This document shows positions 22,259 to 30,573 of a stretch of 33,306 bases of DNA, piece after piece (the first letter of the stretch is position 1; every line of letters starts with the position of its first letter). The notes beneath the pieces are model-generated. The model did no database searches. It was not told the origin of the DNA and saw only the letters and a program-made list of their open reading frames with translations. The stretch lies in assembly GCA_019424135.1 (NCBI GenBank), contig JAHYZZ010000008.1:45857-79162 (forward strand), read 5' to 3'. The translations under genes were made by a program, and so were the position numbers. This DNA is from Lachnospiraceae bacterium. GTDB taxonomy: Bacteria > Bacillota > Clostridia > Lachnospirales > Lachnospiraceae.

Positions 22259-23271
22259 TTAAGGGAAAACAAAGTCTGGCTTTTGAACAGGCGCCGTATT
22301 TGACCTGTGCGGCATCAGTGGCTGGAAAGAAAGAAGGAGAAGGCCCATTAGGAGAACTGTTTGATTTTGTGGGAAAGGAAGATTTGTTTGGAGAAGACTC
22401 CTGGGAGGCTGCTGAGAGTGCAATGCAGAAAATGGCCTGTTCCATGGTCCTTAGTAAAGCAAATCTGGAGCCGGCAGACATCCGATATCTGTTCGGAGGG
22501 GATCTTCTTAGGCAGGGGACAGCTACGTCTCGGGGAGTGGAAGAACTGGGCATTCCCATGTTTGGCCTGTACGGCGCCTGCTCCACAGCGGGAGAAGCCC
22601 TGGCACTTGCATCAATGAGTGTGGCAGCCGGCTATGGAGAGACCATGATGGCAGTCACTTCCAGCCATTTTGGCAGTGCGGAAAAGGAGTTTCGGTTTCC
22701 GCTGGGATATGCCAATCAGCGGCCCTTGTCTGCTCATTGGACCGTGACAGGAAGCGGTGCATTTTTGGTGAGCCGGTGGAAGAGCCAGGTCCGGATCAGT
22801 GGGGTTACCGTTGGAAAAATTGTGGACTATGGGCTAAAAGATTCTCAGAACATGGGAGCGTGCATGGCTCCGGCTGCCTGTGATACGATTATTTCCAATT
22901 TTAAGGATTTTGGCAGGGTTCCCGAGGATTACAGCCGGATCATTACCGGCGATCTGGGATACATCGGACAAAGCATCCTTTTTGATCTGATGCGTGGGAA
23001 AGGGTATGACATCAAGAAAAATCACCTGGACTGCGGCATGCTCATCTTTGACCAGCAGCTGCAGGATACCCATTCTGGAGGGAGCGGATGCGGCTGTGCC
23101 GCAGTTACGCTGGCATCCTACATCCTGCCTAAGTTAGAGACAGGAGAGTGGAAACGAGTGCTGTTTGTCCCCACCGGAGCGCTTTTGTCCACGGTCATCT
23201 ATAACGAGGGTGCAAGCGTTCCGGGGATTGCCCATGGAATCGTACTGGAGTATGTTTCACATGATACGTAG
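22255..23271 (+). CDS. spoVAD: SpoVAD, stage V sporulation protein AD
   Basis: 338 residues, thiolase-like fold without the catalytic Cys-His pair of true thiolases. FGLYGACSTAGEALALASMSVAAGYGE and SSHFGSAEKEFRFPLGY are conserved; the B. subtilis protein binds dipicolinic acid. ATG 22255 has GGAGGTG upstream and couples to spoVAC. A longer frame from 21901 would run through spoVAC and is rejected. Soluble; it docks to the membrane proteins SpoVAC and SpoVAE. Confidence 0.96.
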   Translation: MIKGKQSLAFEQAPYLTCAASVAGKKEGEGPLGELFDFVGKEDLFGEDSWEAAESAMQKMACSMVLSKANLEPADIRYLFGGDLLRQGTATSRGVEELGIPMFGLYGACSTAGEALALASMSVAAGYGETMMAVTSSHFGSAEKEFRFPLGYANQRPLSAHWTVTGSGAFLVSRWKSQVRISGVTVGKIVDYGLKDSQNMGACMAPAACDTIISNFKDFGRVPEDYSRIITGDLGYIGQSILFDLMRGKGYDIKKNHLDCGMLIFDQQLQDTHSGGSGCGCAAVTLASYILPKLETGEWKRVLFVPTGALLSTVIYNEGASVPGIAHGIVLEYVSHDT

Positions 23272-23312
23272 AAAGAAAGCAGTGATGCTGCAAAAGAACA
23301 GGGAGGAGTAAA

Positions 23313-23669
23313 ATGGAGTATATACATGCATTTTGGGCGGGCGGTCTGATCTGTGCTCTGGTTCAGATCCTCTTAGACCGGACGAAACTGATGCCCGGCC
23401 GGGTGATGGTTCTTCTGGTCTGCAGCGGAGCCGTCCTGGGAGCACTTCAGATCTATCAGCCGTTTCAGGATTTCGTAGGAGCAGGAGCCAGCGTGCCCCT
23501 TTTGGGGTTTGGAAATCTGCTGTGGAGTGGGGTCAAAGAAGCAGTGGATCAAGAGGGGCTGATTGGGATCTTTTCCGGAGGCTTGACCGCCAGCGCGGCA
23601 GGAATAGCGGCGGCACTGGTATTTGGCTATCTTGCCTCCTTTATCTTCGAGCCGAAGATGAAAAAATAG
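23313..23669 (+). CDS. spoVAE: SpoVAE (SpoVAEb), stage V sporulation protein AE
   Basis: 118 residues, three to four membrane segments. WAGGLICALVQILLDRTKLMPGRVMV and GAGASVPLLGFGNLLWSGVKEAV are typical of SpoVAEb, and the fold resembles SpoVAC. GGGAGGAG precedes the ATG, 41 bases after spoVAD. Last gene of the operon; no spoVAF follows and no terminator was recognised. Confidence 0.93.
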   Translation: MEYIHAFWAGGLICALVQILLDRTKLMPGRVMVLLVCSGAVLGALQIYQPFQDFVGAGASVPLLGFGNLLWSGVKEAVDQEGLIGIFSGGLTASAAGIAAALVFGYLASFIFEPKMKK

Positions 23670-23728
23670 TTCTAGCAGATAAAGTAAATAAATTGTAAAG
23701 AAATAGTTAAGAAAAAATAAAATATTTA

Positions 23729-23757
23729 TTGTTTTCTCTGGAAGTAAATGTTATTGT
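23729..23757 (+). promoter_or_regulatory. Possible promoter of the Na/Pi-cotransporter gene
   Basis: TTGTTT (23729-23734), 17 bases, then TATTGT (23752-23757) with TG one base before it (extended -10). It sits in the A/T-rich 147-base gap after spoVAE. Only four of six -10 positions match, so it is moderate. Confidence 0.4.
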
Positions 23758-23816
23758 AAAAAGGAAAGTACACACAAAAAAAGCAATAAGGTCAAAATAC
23801 ATTTAGGAGGAAACCA

Positions 23817-25457
23817 ATGAATTATCTGGATATTATCATCCCTTTTGTGGGAGGCCTGGGAATGTTTATCTATGGAATGCAGATCATGGCCCAGGGGTTA
23901 GAGAATGCCGCAGGCAGCAAAATGAAGTCGCTGCTGGAGGTTCTGACAAAGAATAAATTAATGGGAGTGCTCTTGGGAGCGGGAATTACAGCGGTGATCC
24001 AGAGTTCTTCCGCCACAACGGTCATGGTTGTGGGCTTCGTCAATGCAGGGATTATGAATTTGACCCAGGCGATGGGCGTAATCATGGGAGCGAATATCGG
24101 TACCACAGTGACCGGCTGGCTGGTATCTTCTGTAGAGTGGGCAGAGTTTTTGAGCCCGGCAAGACTGGCGCCGATTGCTGTCATGGCCGGAGTGATTTTG
24201 ATGCTGGTGGGCAAGCGCCGTTCTTCCAAGGAAATTGCCAGCATTATCGTGGGATTTGGTCTTTTGTTCATTGGAATCACGACCATGTCTTCTGCAGTAG
24301 AGCCCCTGCAGGAGTCCGAGGCATTTACCAGTCTGTTCGTTACACTGGGAAATACGCCGTTATTGGGAATCTTTGCAGGAGCCTTGGTGACAGCAATTAT
24401 TCAGAGCTCATCGGCATCGGTGGGAATCTTGCAGAGTCTGGCTGCAGCCGGACTGGTCCCCTTCAGCGCGGCTATTTATATTATTATGGGACAGAATATC
24501 GGTACCTGTGTGACTGCCATTCTCTCCAGCCTTGGCGCAAAGAGGACAGCAAAGACGGCTGCTTTGATGCATCTACTATTTAATATCATTGGAACGGTTA
24601 TTTTCAGTATCATTGCAATTTTGTATTTCCAGATTGTCAATCCGGTTTGGGGAAGAGGACTGATCAGTCAGACAGAGATCAGCATGGTGCATACGGCATT
24701 TAATATTGGAACCACTGTTCTTTTATTCCCGGTATCTGACTGGATTATAAAGCTGGCGAAAAAAATCGGCCGTGTGGAAGAAATTGGTCAGGACGAGAGC
24801 CTGATACAGCTGGACGAGCGTGTTTTGCAGACGCCGGGACTGGCACTTCAGGCAACCGTAAACGAAGTGGCGCGTATGGGCCAGATTGTGGAAGATTCTT
24901 TAAAGGTGGCAAAGAATGTCTTATTTACAGTGAAAGACAGTGATATTAATTTTTTAAAAGAAGAAGAGACAACAGTGGACCGTCTGAGTGCCGGGATTAC
25001 TGACTATGCCATTAAACTGGGAGCTCTTCAGATCAGCGAGAAGGAACATCAGGAAGTGGCCCATCTTCTACAGATTATTTCTGATATGGAACGAATCAGT
25101 GATTACTGTGAAAATATTTCAGAATTTGCCGAGACACTCTATGAAAAAAGGACTTCCTTTTCAGAGATAGGAACCCGGCAGTTGAAAGAAATGATGGAGG
25201 TTTGTACCGACAGCTATTTCTATGCGCTGAAAGCCTTTGTAGATCAAGACCGGACCATGGCTCTTAAAGTGATTGAAAAAGAGACCCAGGCCGATAATCT
25301 GGAGATCACCCTTCGGAATCAGCACATCCAGAGGCTGGCGAATAACCAATGTAAGACAGAGGCCGGTATTGTTTATCTGGATACGTTGGTGTGTCTGGAA
25401 CGTATTTCCGACCATGCACGCAATATCGCAGAGGAGATCCTGGAAAGAAACGCTTAG
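23817..25457 (+). CDS. Na/Pi-cotransporter II-related protein with PhoU-like domain
   Basis: 546 residues. Two inverted membrane repeats each hold the QSSSA signature (AVIQSSSATTVMVVGF near residue 60 and AIIQSSSASVGIL near 200), which forms the Na and phosphate site. About eight membrane segments end near residue 310; the rest is a helical PhoU-like domain (ERISDYCENISEFAE, and ERISDHARNIAEEIL at the end). Such proteins move inorganic phosphate with Na and may act as exporters. AGGAGG precedes the ATG. The stop overlaps the stop of the opposing small gene by 4 bases. Confidence 0.93.
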   Translation: MNYLDIIIPFVGGLGMFIYGMQIMAQGLENAAGSKMKSLLEVLTKNKLMGVLLGAGITAVIQSSSATTVMVVGFVNAGIMNLTQAMGVIMGANIGTTVTGWLVSSVEWAEFLSPARLAPIAVMAGVILMLVGKRRSSKEIASIIVGFGLLFIGITTMSSAVEPLQESEAFTSLFVTLGNTPLLGIFAGALVTAIIQSSSASVGILQSLAAAGLVPFSAAIYIIMGQNIGTCVTAILSSLGAKRTAKTAALMHLLFNIIGTVIFSIIAILYFQIVNPVWGRGLISQTEISMVHTAFNIGTTVLLFPVSDWIIKLAKKIGRVEEIGQDESLIQLDERVLQTPGLALQATVNEVARMGQIVEDSLKVAKNVLFTVKDSDINFLKEEETTVDRLSAGITDYAIKLGALQISEKEHQEVAHLLQIISDMERISDYCENISEFAETLYEKRTSFSEIGTRQLKEMMEVCTDSYFYALKAFVDQDRTMALKVIEKETQADNLEITLRNQHIQRLANNQCKTEAGIVYLDTLVCLERISDHARNIAEEILERNA

Positions 25458-25744
25458 AGAAGCAGTTTCATCTTATCTTTTGCCTTCTGTTCCCAGTAGG
25501 GACGCTTTGCCTCATAGGACTGGTTGATCCAGTCTATGGCAGCATCCAGCCCTTCCTGGGTGAAAGGAAAATCCTTACGCTCCTTTTCTGCATCCGGAGT
25601 CCGATCAAAAGACCAGGGCTCCGGATAAAGAAAAGCAGACAGAGTATCATCTTTTGTATACAAATAATAACGCATTCCACGAAAAGAACCAGAAAATGGT
25701 TCTTTTTTTAATGCTTTGATATTCAGACCGATTGTAGAAACCAT
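25454..25744 (-). CDS. Small conserved-looking protein of unknown function
   Basis: 96 residues, start MVSTIGLNIKALKKEPFSGS. AAAGGAGG is right upstream of ATG 25744; a longer frame from 25780 would cross this RBS and overlap tetR. No membrane segment or Cys; the protein is rich in aromatic residues (MRYYLY, PEPWSFDRTP, DWINQSYEAKRPYW) and looks like a compact alpha-beta fold. I do not recognise a family. It follows tetR by 16 bases and is probably on the same transcript. Codons 12-20 form a terminator-like hairpin (see separate entry). Confidence 0.75.
   Translation of the reverse strand: MVSTIGLNIKALKKEPFSGSFRGMRYYLYTKDDTLSAFLYPEPWSFDRTPDAEKERKDFPFTQEGLDAAIDWINQSYEAKRPYWEQKAKDKMKLLL
25682..25709 (+). 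terminator. Terminator-like hairpin inside the opposing gene
   Basis: AAAAGAACC pairs exactly with GGTTCTTTT around a 7-base loop, with T continuing to 25709 on the + strand. It could stop transcripts coming from the Na/Pi-cotransporter gene 230 bases after its stop codon. It lies in the coding part of the opposing small gene. Confidence 0.5.
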
Positions 25745-25760
25745 GGTGTTGCCTCCTTTC

Positions 25761-26342
25761 TTACGCCCGTAGGGAATCAAGAAACAGTTTCATCATAGGG
25801 TGTGATGCTTCGAGAAGCGAATAATGGCAGTTCTCAAGCAGCCAGCTATAAGTCATTCCTCTTTGTAGACTTGCATAATTACGGGCGAGTATGAGGCTAG
25901 AGTGATGAGCAGAAATTTCTCCGTTTTTAATCCCCTCATTCATCAATGCCCGGATCAATTTAAAGTACTCCCGATCTTCGTTCAATATATAGCGAGTGCC
26001 GCTGGTCATTACCTCATAACCATATAACTGCTGCAAAAATGGCTTGAATTCGGATTCTTCCAAAAGCTGACAGCAGTATTCATCGAACAGATATAATTTT
26101 TCAAGCGTGCCAAGACCTGGATCCAGAGAATTCAGCCATCCGTCATATTCTTGATCAAAATACCAGGCCATCCGGAACAAAAGGTCTTCTTTTGCCCGAA
26201 AGTGATGATAAAAAGCTCCCCTGGAAGTTCCAGATTTATTTATAATATCCTGAAGCGTTGTTTCTTCATAGCCCTTCTTGCGAAAAAGCTCCCATGCAGC
26301 TTCAATAATTTTTTCTTTTGCACCGATCTTCGTGTTGCCCAT
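25761..26342 (-). CDS. TetR-family regulator
   Basis: 193 residues. The N-terminal helix-turn-helix is typical: IIEAAWELFRKKGYEETTLQ, then INKSGTSRGAFYHHFRAKEDLL (about 30-52). The C-terminal ligand domain has no recognised type. AAAGGAG precedes the ATG. It is divergent from the M14 peptidase gene with a 235-base gap, the usual layout of a TetR protein that represses its neighbour; the palindrome in the opposing promoter spacer is a likely operator. The natural inducer could be a peptide or amino-acid derivative, which is inference. Confidence 0.93.
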   Translation of the reverse strand: MGNTKIGAKEKIIEAAWELFRKKGYEETTLQDIINKSGTSRGAFYHHFRAKEDLLFRMAWYFDQEYDGWLNSLDPGLGTLEKLYLFDEYCCQLLEESEFKPFLQQLYGYEVMTSGTRYILNEDREYFKLIRALMNEGIKNGEISAHHSSLILARNYASLQRGMTYSWLLENCHYSLLEASHPMMKLFLDSLRA

Positions 26343-26371
26343 AACGATTAGCTCCTTTTTTGATAATTCTC

Positions 26372-26399
26372 ATAATACTAATTTATCATGAATAAACAA
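26372..26399 (-). promoter_or_regulatory. Promoter of tetR
   Basis: On the - strand TTGTTT (26399-26394), 16 bases, TATTAT (26377-26372), about 30 bases before the tetR start. The separated inverted repeat TGATAA (26361-26366) and TTATCA (26383-26388) brackets the -10 box. Confidence 0.5.
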
Positions 26400-26462
26400 A
26401 GTTTAAAAGAGAAAAATATTGTGAGAAAATTCTTGATTATATCGAAGAAGAGAAAGTAAATA

Positions 26463-26491
26463 TTGACAAATAATTAGCAATTATGTAAAAT
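26463..26491 (+). promoter_or_regulatory. Promoter of the peptidase operon with operator in the spacer
   Basis: TTGACA (26463-26468), 17 bases, TAAAAT (26486-26491). The spacer holds the inverted repeat ATAATT-AGC-AATTAT (26470-26484). A protein bound there would block RNA polymerase; the divergent TetR protein is the obvious candidate. Confidence 0.75.
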
Positions 26492-26511
26492 CATAATAAA
26501 AATAGGAATGC

Positions 26512-26535
26512 AGTACGGAATAGAGTACGGAATAC
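26512..26535 (+). repeat. Tandem 12-base repeat in the leader of the peptidase operon
   Basis: AGTACGGAATAG (26512-26523) is followed directly by AGTACGGAATAC (26524-26535), eleven of twelve bases identical. It lies about 20 bases after the -10 box, so in the transcribed leader or just at the start. Purpose unknown; a second regulator site is possible. Confidence 0.7.
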
Positions 26536-26577
26536 AATTCTGGAAATAGAGTATTGCAAAAGAGAAAGGGGATGATT

Positions 26578-29500
26578 ATGATCATTAGCCAGTTTAGAGA
26601 AAAAATATACTATCCTAGTGGAATGACAAGGAAACAAAAGAAAATAGCAGTCGAACTGGCGAGAGCTTTGGGATTCCAATGTGAGGCAGCTGAATTCCCT
26701 GTAACTGATCACAATAGTGGGATCAAGGTGCCACAATCTCTGGAAGAATTGGGAAAATATCGGCCGGAAGTTCCAAAGATCCAGATTCCAGAGGATTATG
26801 TATCGTCTTCAGATACGGCCAGACCAATGCCAGATTTTGATTGGCGTGGGAAAAGAGGACTGGAGACTTTATTTTCCAGAGGGAATCTTTTGAAAGATCA
26901 GAACCTGGATCAGTTGCCAGATACCATGGATCTGCATTTTGTGATTCCAGAAGACGCTGATGACTTCGTGTATGAAGCTGCCTGTAATCTGGCATTCCGC
27001 TTTGGAATGGAGACTACCGCGTATGAAGGACTTTTGATTGACAAAGAGGCGGAGTACGGGAATCAGATCATATTTGAAAAAAGCAAAGAGTGCAAAGTTG
27101 GATGGGAAGAAAAAGATGGCAGCATCCTGGTAAAGATATCAGGGCAAGGACAGGCACTTTTGGATTTTGTCTCAGAGTTATGCAGATACTTTCCAATGCA
27201 GGGGGCGTTTGATACATGGACAGACCGGTTAAAAGAGATCGGAGCCGGATTTCGGATGAGATCACTGGATGGACAGCTTGCTTATGTAAAAGCCTATGCA
27301 GATCGGGATGCCAAAGCGTATGTAGATCCAGCCGTTCAAGGATGTATGGAGAGACTGAAAAAAGAATTCCCAGATATTCATTTTATTAATTATAAAGATG
27401 AAAAAAAAGAGTATGAAGTTGAATATGATATCCGTTGGGAAGTAGATGATTTAAAAGAGGTTCTGGAACAAAAGGTATATAGAAAGCTACAAGCAGAAAA
27501 TAGAGTATGCATTCAGATTGCCGTCAGTGAAGATCAGAAGGTCAGAAAGCGGCTGGAAGAAGAAATCAAAGAACACTTGAAACAGATAGGAATCCAAGAT
27601 CCTGAAGTAACGGTTCTGTGTTCCTATAAACAAGGATTTTCCTGGATTCGTGAGAAAGAGATCCCAGAATTAAAAAAAATTACAGATTTACAAACCATTG
27701 AAATCTATTTCAAGCCATTTCTTCCGCAAGGCGTTACAGAGTGGAAAGATGAGGATGGCGCGGTTCCTTCCTACAGCAATATTGATAAGGATCCCGAACG
27801 CTGGTATGACATGCCGATTCGATATCTTCAGGAACTTTATCCGATAGAAGATGTGATTGCAAAAGAAACCGGTGTCGATCCAGATCAGATTGTGTTTAAG
27901 GTATATGAAGGAGGGGAAGATATTACATATGAGCTGAAAGGACTGGGAACAGAAGGACAGGAGTTGTACCAGTCTTCCTATAAAGCGGCATGGACAGAAC
28001 ATTGCTATATCGATGCTTATCCAGATCTTGGAAAAGTACATCCTTCCACGGGATATGTAAGACTTTCCGTGGATGGAGAAAATATTTTGGATGAAAGGAT
28101 CGAATCCGATGTAGAAAAAATCTGGAAGATCTATCAGCTGGAGGTGTTGCCAGACGTTAGAGAATATGTGGACGAGAAGACCAAGGGAAAAGATCTTGTT
28201 GCTTCGCAGCCCTTCTTTGAGAAGCTTGAGATAGAGATTCTAGCCAGTGAACCGAATGAACGTTTAGATTCCAGAGAAGACCTGCTGTCTTCGCTTGATG
28301 CCCTTCATGAGGATATTTATTTTGTAGGAACCGATTACTTCAAAAACTATGGAATGGAAAAAGTAGGGCAGGTGACAGATGCACCAGGGTTGATTCTCCC
28401 GAAGATTAAAAAGCGAGAAGGAAAACCCAAAATGAAGGTGACGGTATATGCACAGAATTCTCAGGAGCCCCTGATCTGCCAAAAAGACGGCACCCTGATC
28501 CACCCGGTTCTTTCCAAATCCGAGATGAATGTGTGGATGAAAGATTTTATGGCAGATGAAGAAGAAAAGACGGCGGTTTTACGAGTGGAAGGAGTCCCAG
28601 AAGAAGTTGTAAAGGCTTATGCAGAACTTCTGGATGAAGATCAGCTCATGCTGGGCAGTAAGCTGGAAGGAATAGAAAAGCTGGTATTTGAGACAGAAAA
28701 GGGCTCTTATACAGCCAGGATCAAGGAAAAACGGGAGAATAAAGATCGACTGGATATACGCCAGATCGATCTTTCGGAAGACCGGCTGATCGGATACAAA
28801 GATTATATCCGCATTATCGAGCAACTGAAAAAAGTACCAGAATTGAACGTTTATCCTGTGGCAGTCTCCTATAAAGGAAGAATTGTATATGCAGTAGAAT
28901 TCCGTCCCAAGCTTTCCGGATATATATCCAGGACAAAACGGATTACAGCCCATCCCTCCCAGATTATTGATTCCAGACATCATGCCAATGAGGTATCCAG
29001 TACCAATTCTGCATTTATGCTGATTAGAAAGATTCTTACGGATGAGTCATTTGCGTCACTGCCAGAGAAGATGAATCTGGTCATCCTCCCAATGGAAAAT
29101 GTAGATGGCGCTGCAATCCACTATGAGCTTCAGAAAGACAATCCAAACTGGAAGCTGCATGTTGCACGCTTTAATGCGGTGGGAAAAGAATTCTATTATG
29201 ATTTGTTCGAGACAGAAACGATTCATACAGAGGCGGAAGCTATGCGTAGACTGTTTATGACATTTCTCCCGGATGCGCTCATTGACAATCATGGTGTGCC
29301 AAGCCATGAATGGGAGCAGCAGTTCTCTGGATACACATCGCCGGCATACAAAGGATTTTGGCTTCCCAGGTCTTTGTTGTATGGGTATTTTTATTATATT
29401 TCTGGAGATGAGTATCACAGTAATTATATACTGAATAAAAAGATGGAGGATGTAATCGCAGATGCATTTATGGAGGATGAGGAGATCACTATGGAAAATA

Positions 29501-29853
29501 AAATGTGGGCAAGACAGTTTGAAAAATATGCCCACGCATGGCTCCCCAAGATGTTCCCGGCAGATTATTACAAAAATATGATCAACTACTGGATTCCACA
29601 TGAATATGATCCGGGACACAGATATCCTTCCATTCGATACCCCTGGATTCTGAGCCTGGACTATGTCAGCGAGGTGGCAGATGAGACAGCACAGGGAGAG
29701 TACCTGCATTCCTGTGCAAGAGCACATACGGTTCACGATGTGGCAATCTTGAAGACCATGATGCAGGCTGACTGTGTTTACAGCCAGGAGTGGGAGATGC
29801 AAGAACAACAGATAAAAGCGGTGTTGACAAGAAAACGCCCGATTGTTATTTGA
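26578..29853 (+). CDS. Very large M14-type metallocarboxypeptidase
   Basis: 1,091 residues, no signal peptide or membrane segment, so cytoplasmic. The zinc site of an M14 carboxypeptidase lies near the C-terminus: HxxE at His802-Glu805 (SRHHANE) and the distal His905 in LIDNHG. Residues after 905 include a WxxR-like and Tyr-rich region (AYKGFWLPRSLLYGYFYY). The first 750 residues match no domain I can name; they are rich in Lys and Glu, with several beta-strand-like blocks. The track start at TTG 26554 is not preferred: ATG 26578 has AAAGGGG 6 bases upstream (ATG 26572 is possible). First gene of the peptidase-DUF969-DUF979-M29-Pcp operon. It should trim C-terminal residues from peptides or an amide-linked polymer; the substrate is inferred only. 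Confidence 0.8.
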   Translation: MIISQFREKIYYPSGMTRKQKKIAVELARALGFQCEAAEFPVTDHNSGIKVPQSLEELGKYRPEVPKIQIPEDYVSSSDTARPMPDFDWRGKRGLETLFSRGNLLKDQNLDQLPDTMDLHFVIPEDADDFVYEAACNLAFRFGMETTAYEGLLIDKEAEYGNQIIFEKSKECKVGWEEKDGSILVKISGQGQALLDFVSELCRYFPMQGAFDTWTDRLKEIGAGFRMRSLDGQLAYVKAYADRDAKAYVDPAVQGCMERLKKEFPDIHFINYKDEKKEYEVEYDIRWEVDDLKEVLEQKVYRKLQAENRVCIQIAVSEDQKVRKRLEEEIKEHLKQIGIQDPEVTVLCSYKQGFSWIREKEIPELKKITDLQTIEIYFKPFLPQGVTEWKDEDGAVPSYSNIDKDPERWYDMPIRYLQELYPIEDVIAKETGVDPDQIVFKVYEGGEDITYELKGLGTEGQELYQSSYKAAWTEHCYIDAYPDLGKVHPSTGYVRLSVDGENILDERIESDVEKIWKIYQLEVLPDVREYVDEKTKGKDLVASQPFFEKLEIEILASEPNERLDSREDLLSSLDALHEDIYFVGTDYFKNYGMEKVGQVTDAPGLILPKIKKREGKPKMKVTVYAQNSQEPLICQKDGTLIHPVLSKSEMNVWMKDFMADEEEKTAVLRVEGVPEEVVKAYAELLDEDQLMLGSKLEGIEKLVFETEKGSYTARIKEKRENKDRLDIRQIDLSEDRLIGYKDYIRIIEQLKKVPELNVYPVAVSYKGRIVYAVEFRPKLSGYISRTKRITAHPSQIIDSRHHANEVSSTNSAFMLIRKILTDESFASLPEKMNLVILPMENVDGAAIHYELQKDNPNWKLHVARFNAVGKEFYYDLFETETIHTEAEAMRRLFMTFLPDALIDNHGVPSHEWEQQFSGYTSPAYKGFWLPRSLLYGYFYYISGDEYHSNYILNKKMEDVIADAFMEDEEITMENKMWARQFEKYAHAWLPKMFPADYYKNMINYWIPHEYDPGHRYPSIRYPWILSLDYVSEVADETAQGEYLHSCARAHTVHDVAILKTMMQADCVYSQEWEMQEQQIKAVLTRKRPIVI

Positions 29854-29870
29854 GATAAGGAGGTAACACT

Positions 29871-30560
29871 ATGGAAATCATGGAATTACTTAAATTGTTG
29901 GGAATACTGATCGTGATAGTCGGTTTTGCCCTGAAGCTGGATTCAATTTTAATCATCGTGGTGGCGGCCATCGTAACGGCACTGGTAAGTGGTCTTGGCG
30001 TGGAAGGACTGCTTCAGACTCTGGGAGAAAGTTTTGTCTCTAATCGAAGCATGGCAATTTTCATCTTGATCATGTTGGTAACTGGTACATTGGAGAGAAA
30101 TGGGCTAAAGAATGCGGCAGCCGCCCTGATCGGAAAGTTCAAACGTGCGTCCGCAGGTATGGTGGTAGGAGCTTATGGAATCATGAGAGGCATTTTTGCC
30201 GCATTTAACGTAAGCTTCGGAGGAGTTGCAGGCTTTGTACGTCCGATCATTATGCCGATGATCGATGGTGCAATTAAGGCACAAGGGCATGAGCCGAATG
30301 AAGAGCATGTGGAAGAATTAAAGGGTATGGCGTCTGGTATGGAGAACATTGCATGGTTTTTCTGCCAGGTACTTTTCGTCGGAGGTGCAGGCGGCCTTTT
30401 GGTACAGTCGACTTTGGAACCACTGGGATATCATGTAGAGCTGATTGATCTTGCCATTGTAGAAATTCCGATCGGCATCTTTGCCATTGTGCTGGGAATT
30501 ATATACTACTATCTGCGAGATAAGAAACTGAGTAAGAAATACTACGGAACAGAGAAATAA
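29871..30560 (+). CDS. DUF969-family membrane protein (transporter subunit)
   Basis: 229 residues, five to six membrane segments (about 7-27, 28-47, 60-75, 98-118, 158-180, 190-212). The sequence KRASAGMVVGAYGIMRGIFAAFNVSFGGVAGFVRPIIMPM is typical of DUF969. Family members always seem to pair with DUF979 and often with pcp; the pair is thought to be a two-part permease, but the substrate has not been established to my knowledge. AAGGAGGTAAC lies 6 bases before the ATG; the gap after the peptidase is 17 bases. Confidence 0.85.
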   Translation: MEIMELLKLLGILIVIVGFALKLDSILIIVVAAIVTALVSGLGVEGLLQTLGESFVSNRSMAIFILIMLVTGTLERNGLKNAAAALIGKFKRASAGMVVGAYGIMRGIFAAFNVSFGGVAGFVRPIIMPMIDGAIKAQGHEPNEEHVEELKGMASGMENIAWFFCQVLFVGGAGGLLVQSTLEPLGYHVELIDLAIVEIPIGIFAIVLGIIYYYLRDKKLSKKYYGTEK

Positions 30561-30573
30561 AGGGGGCTAAAAC

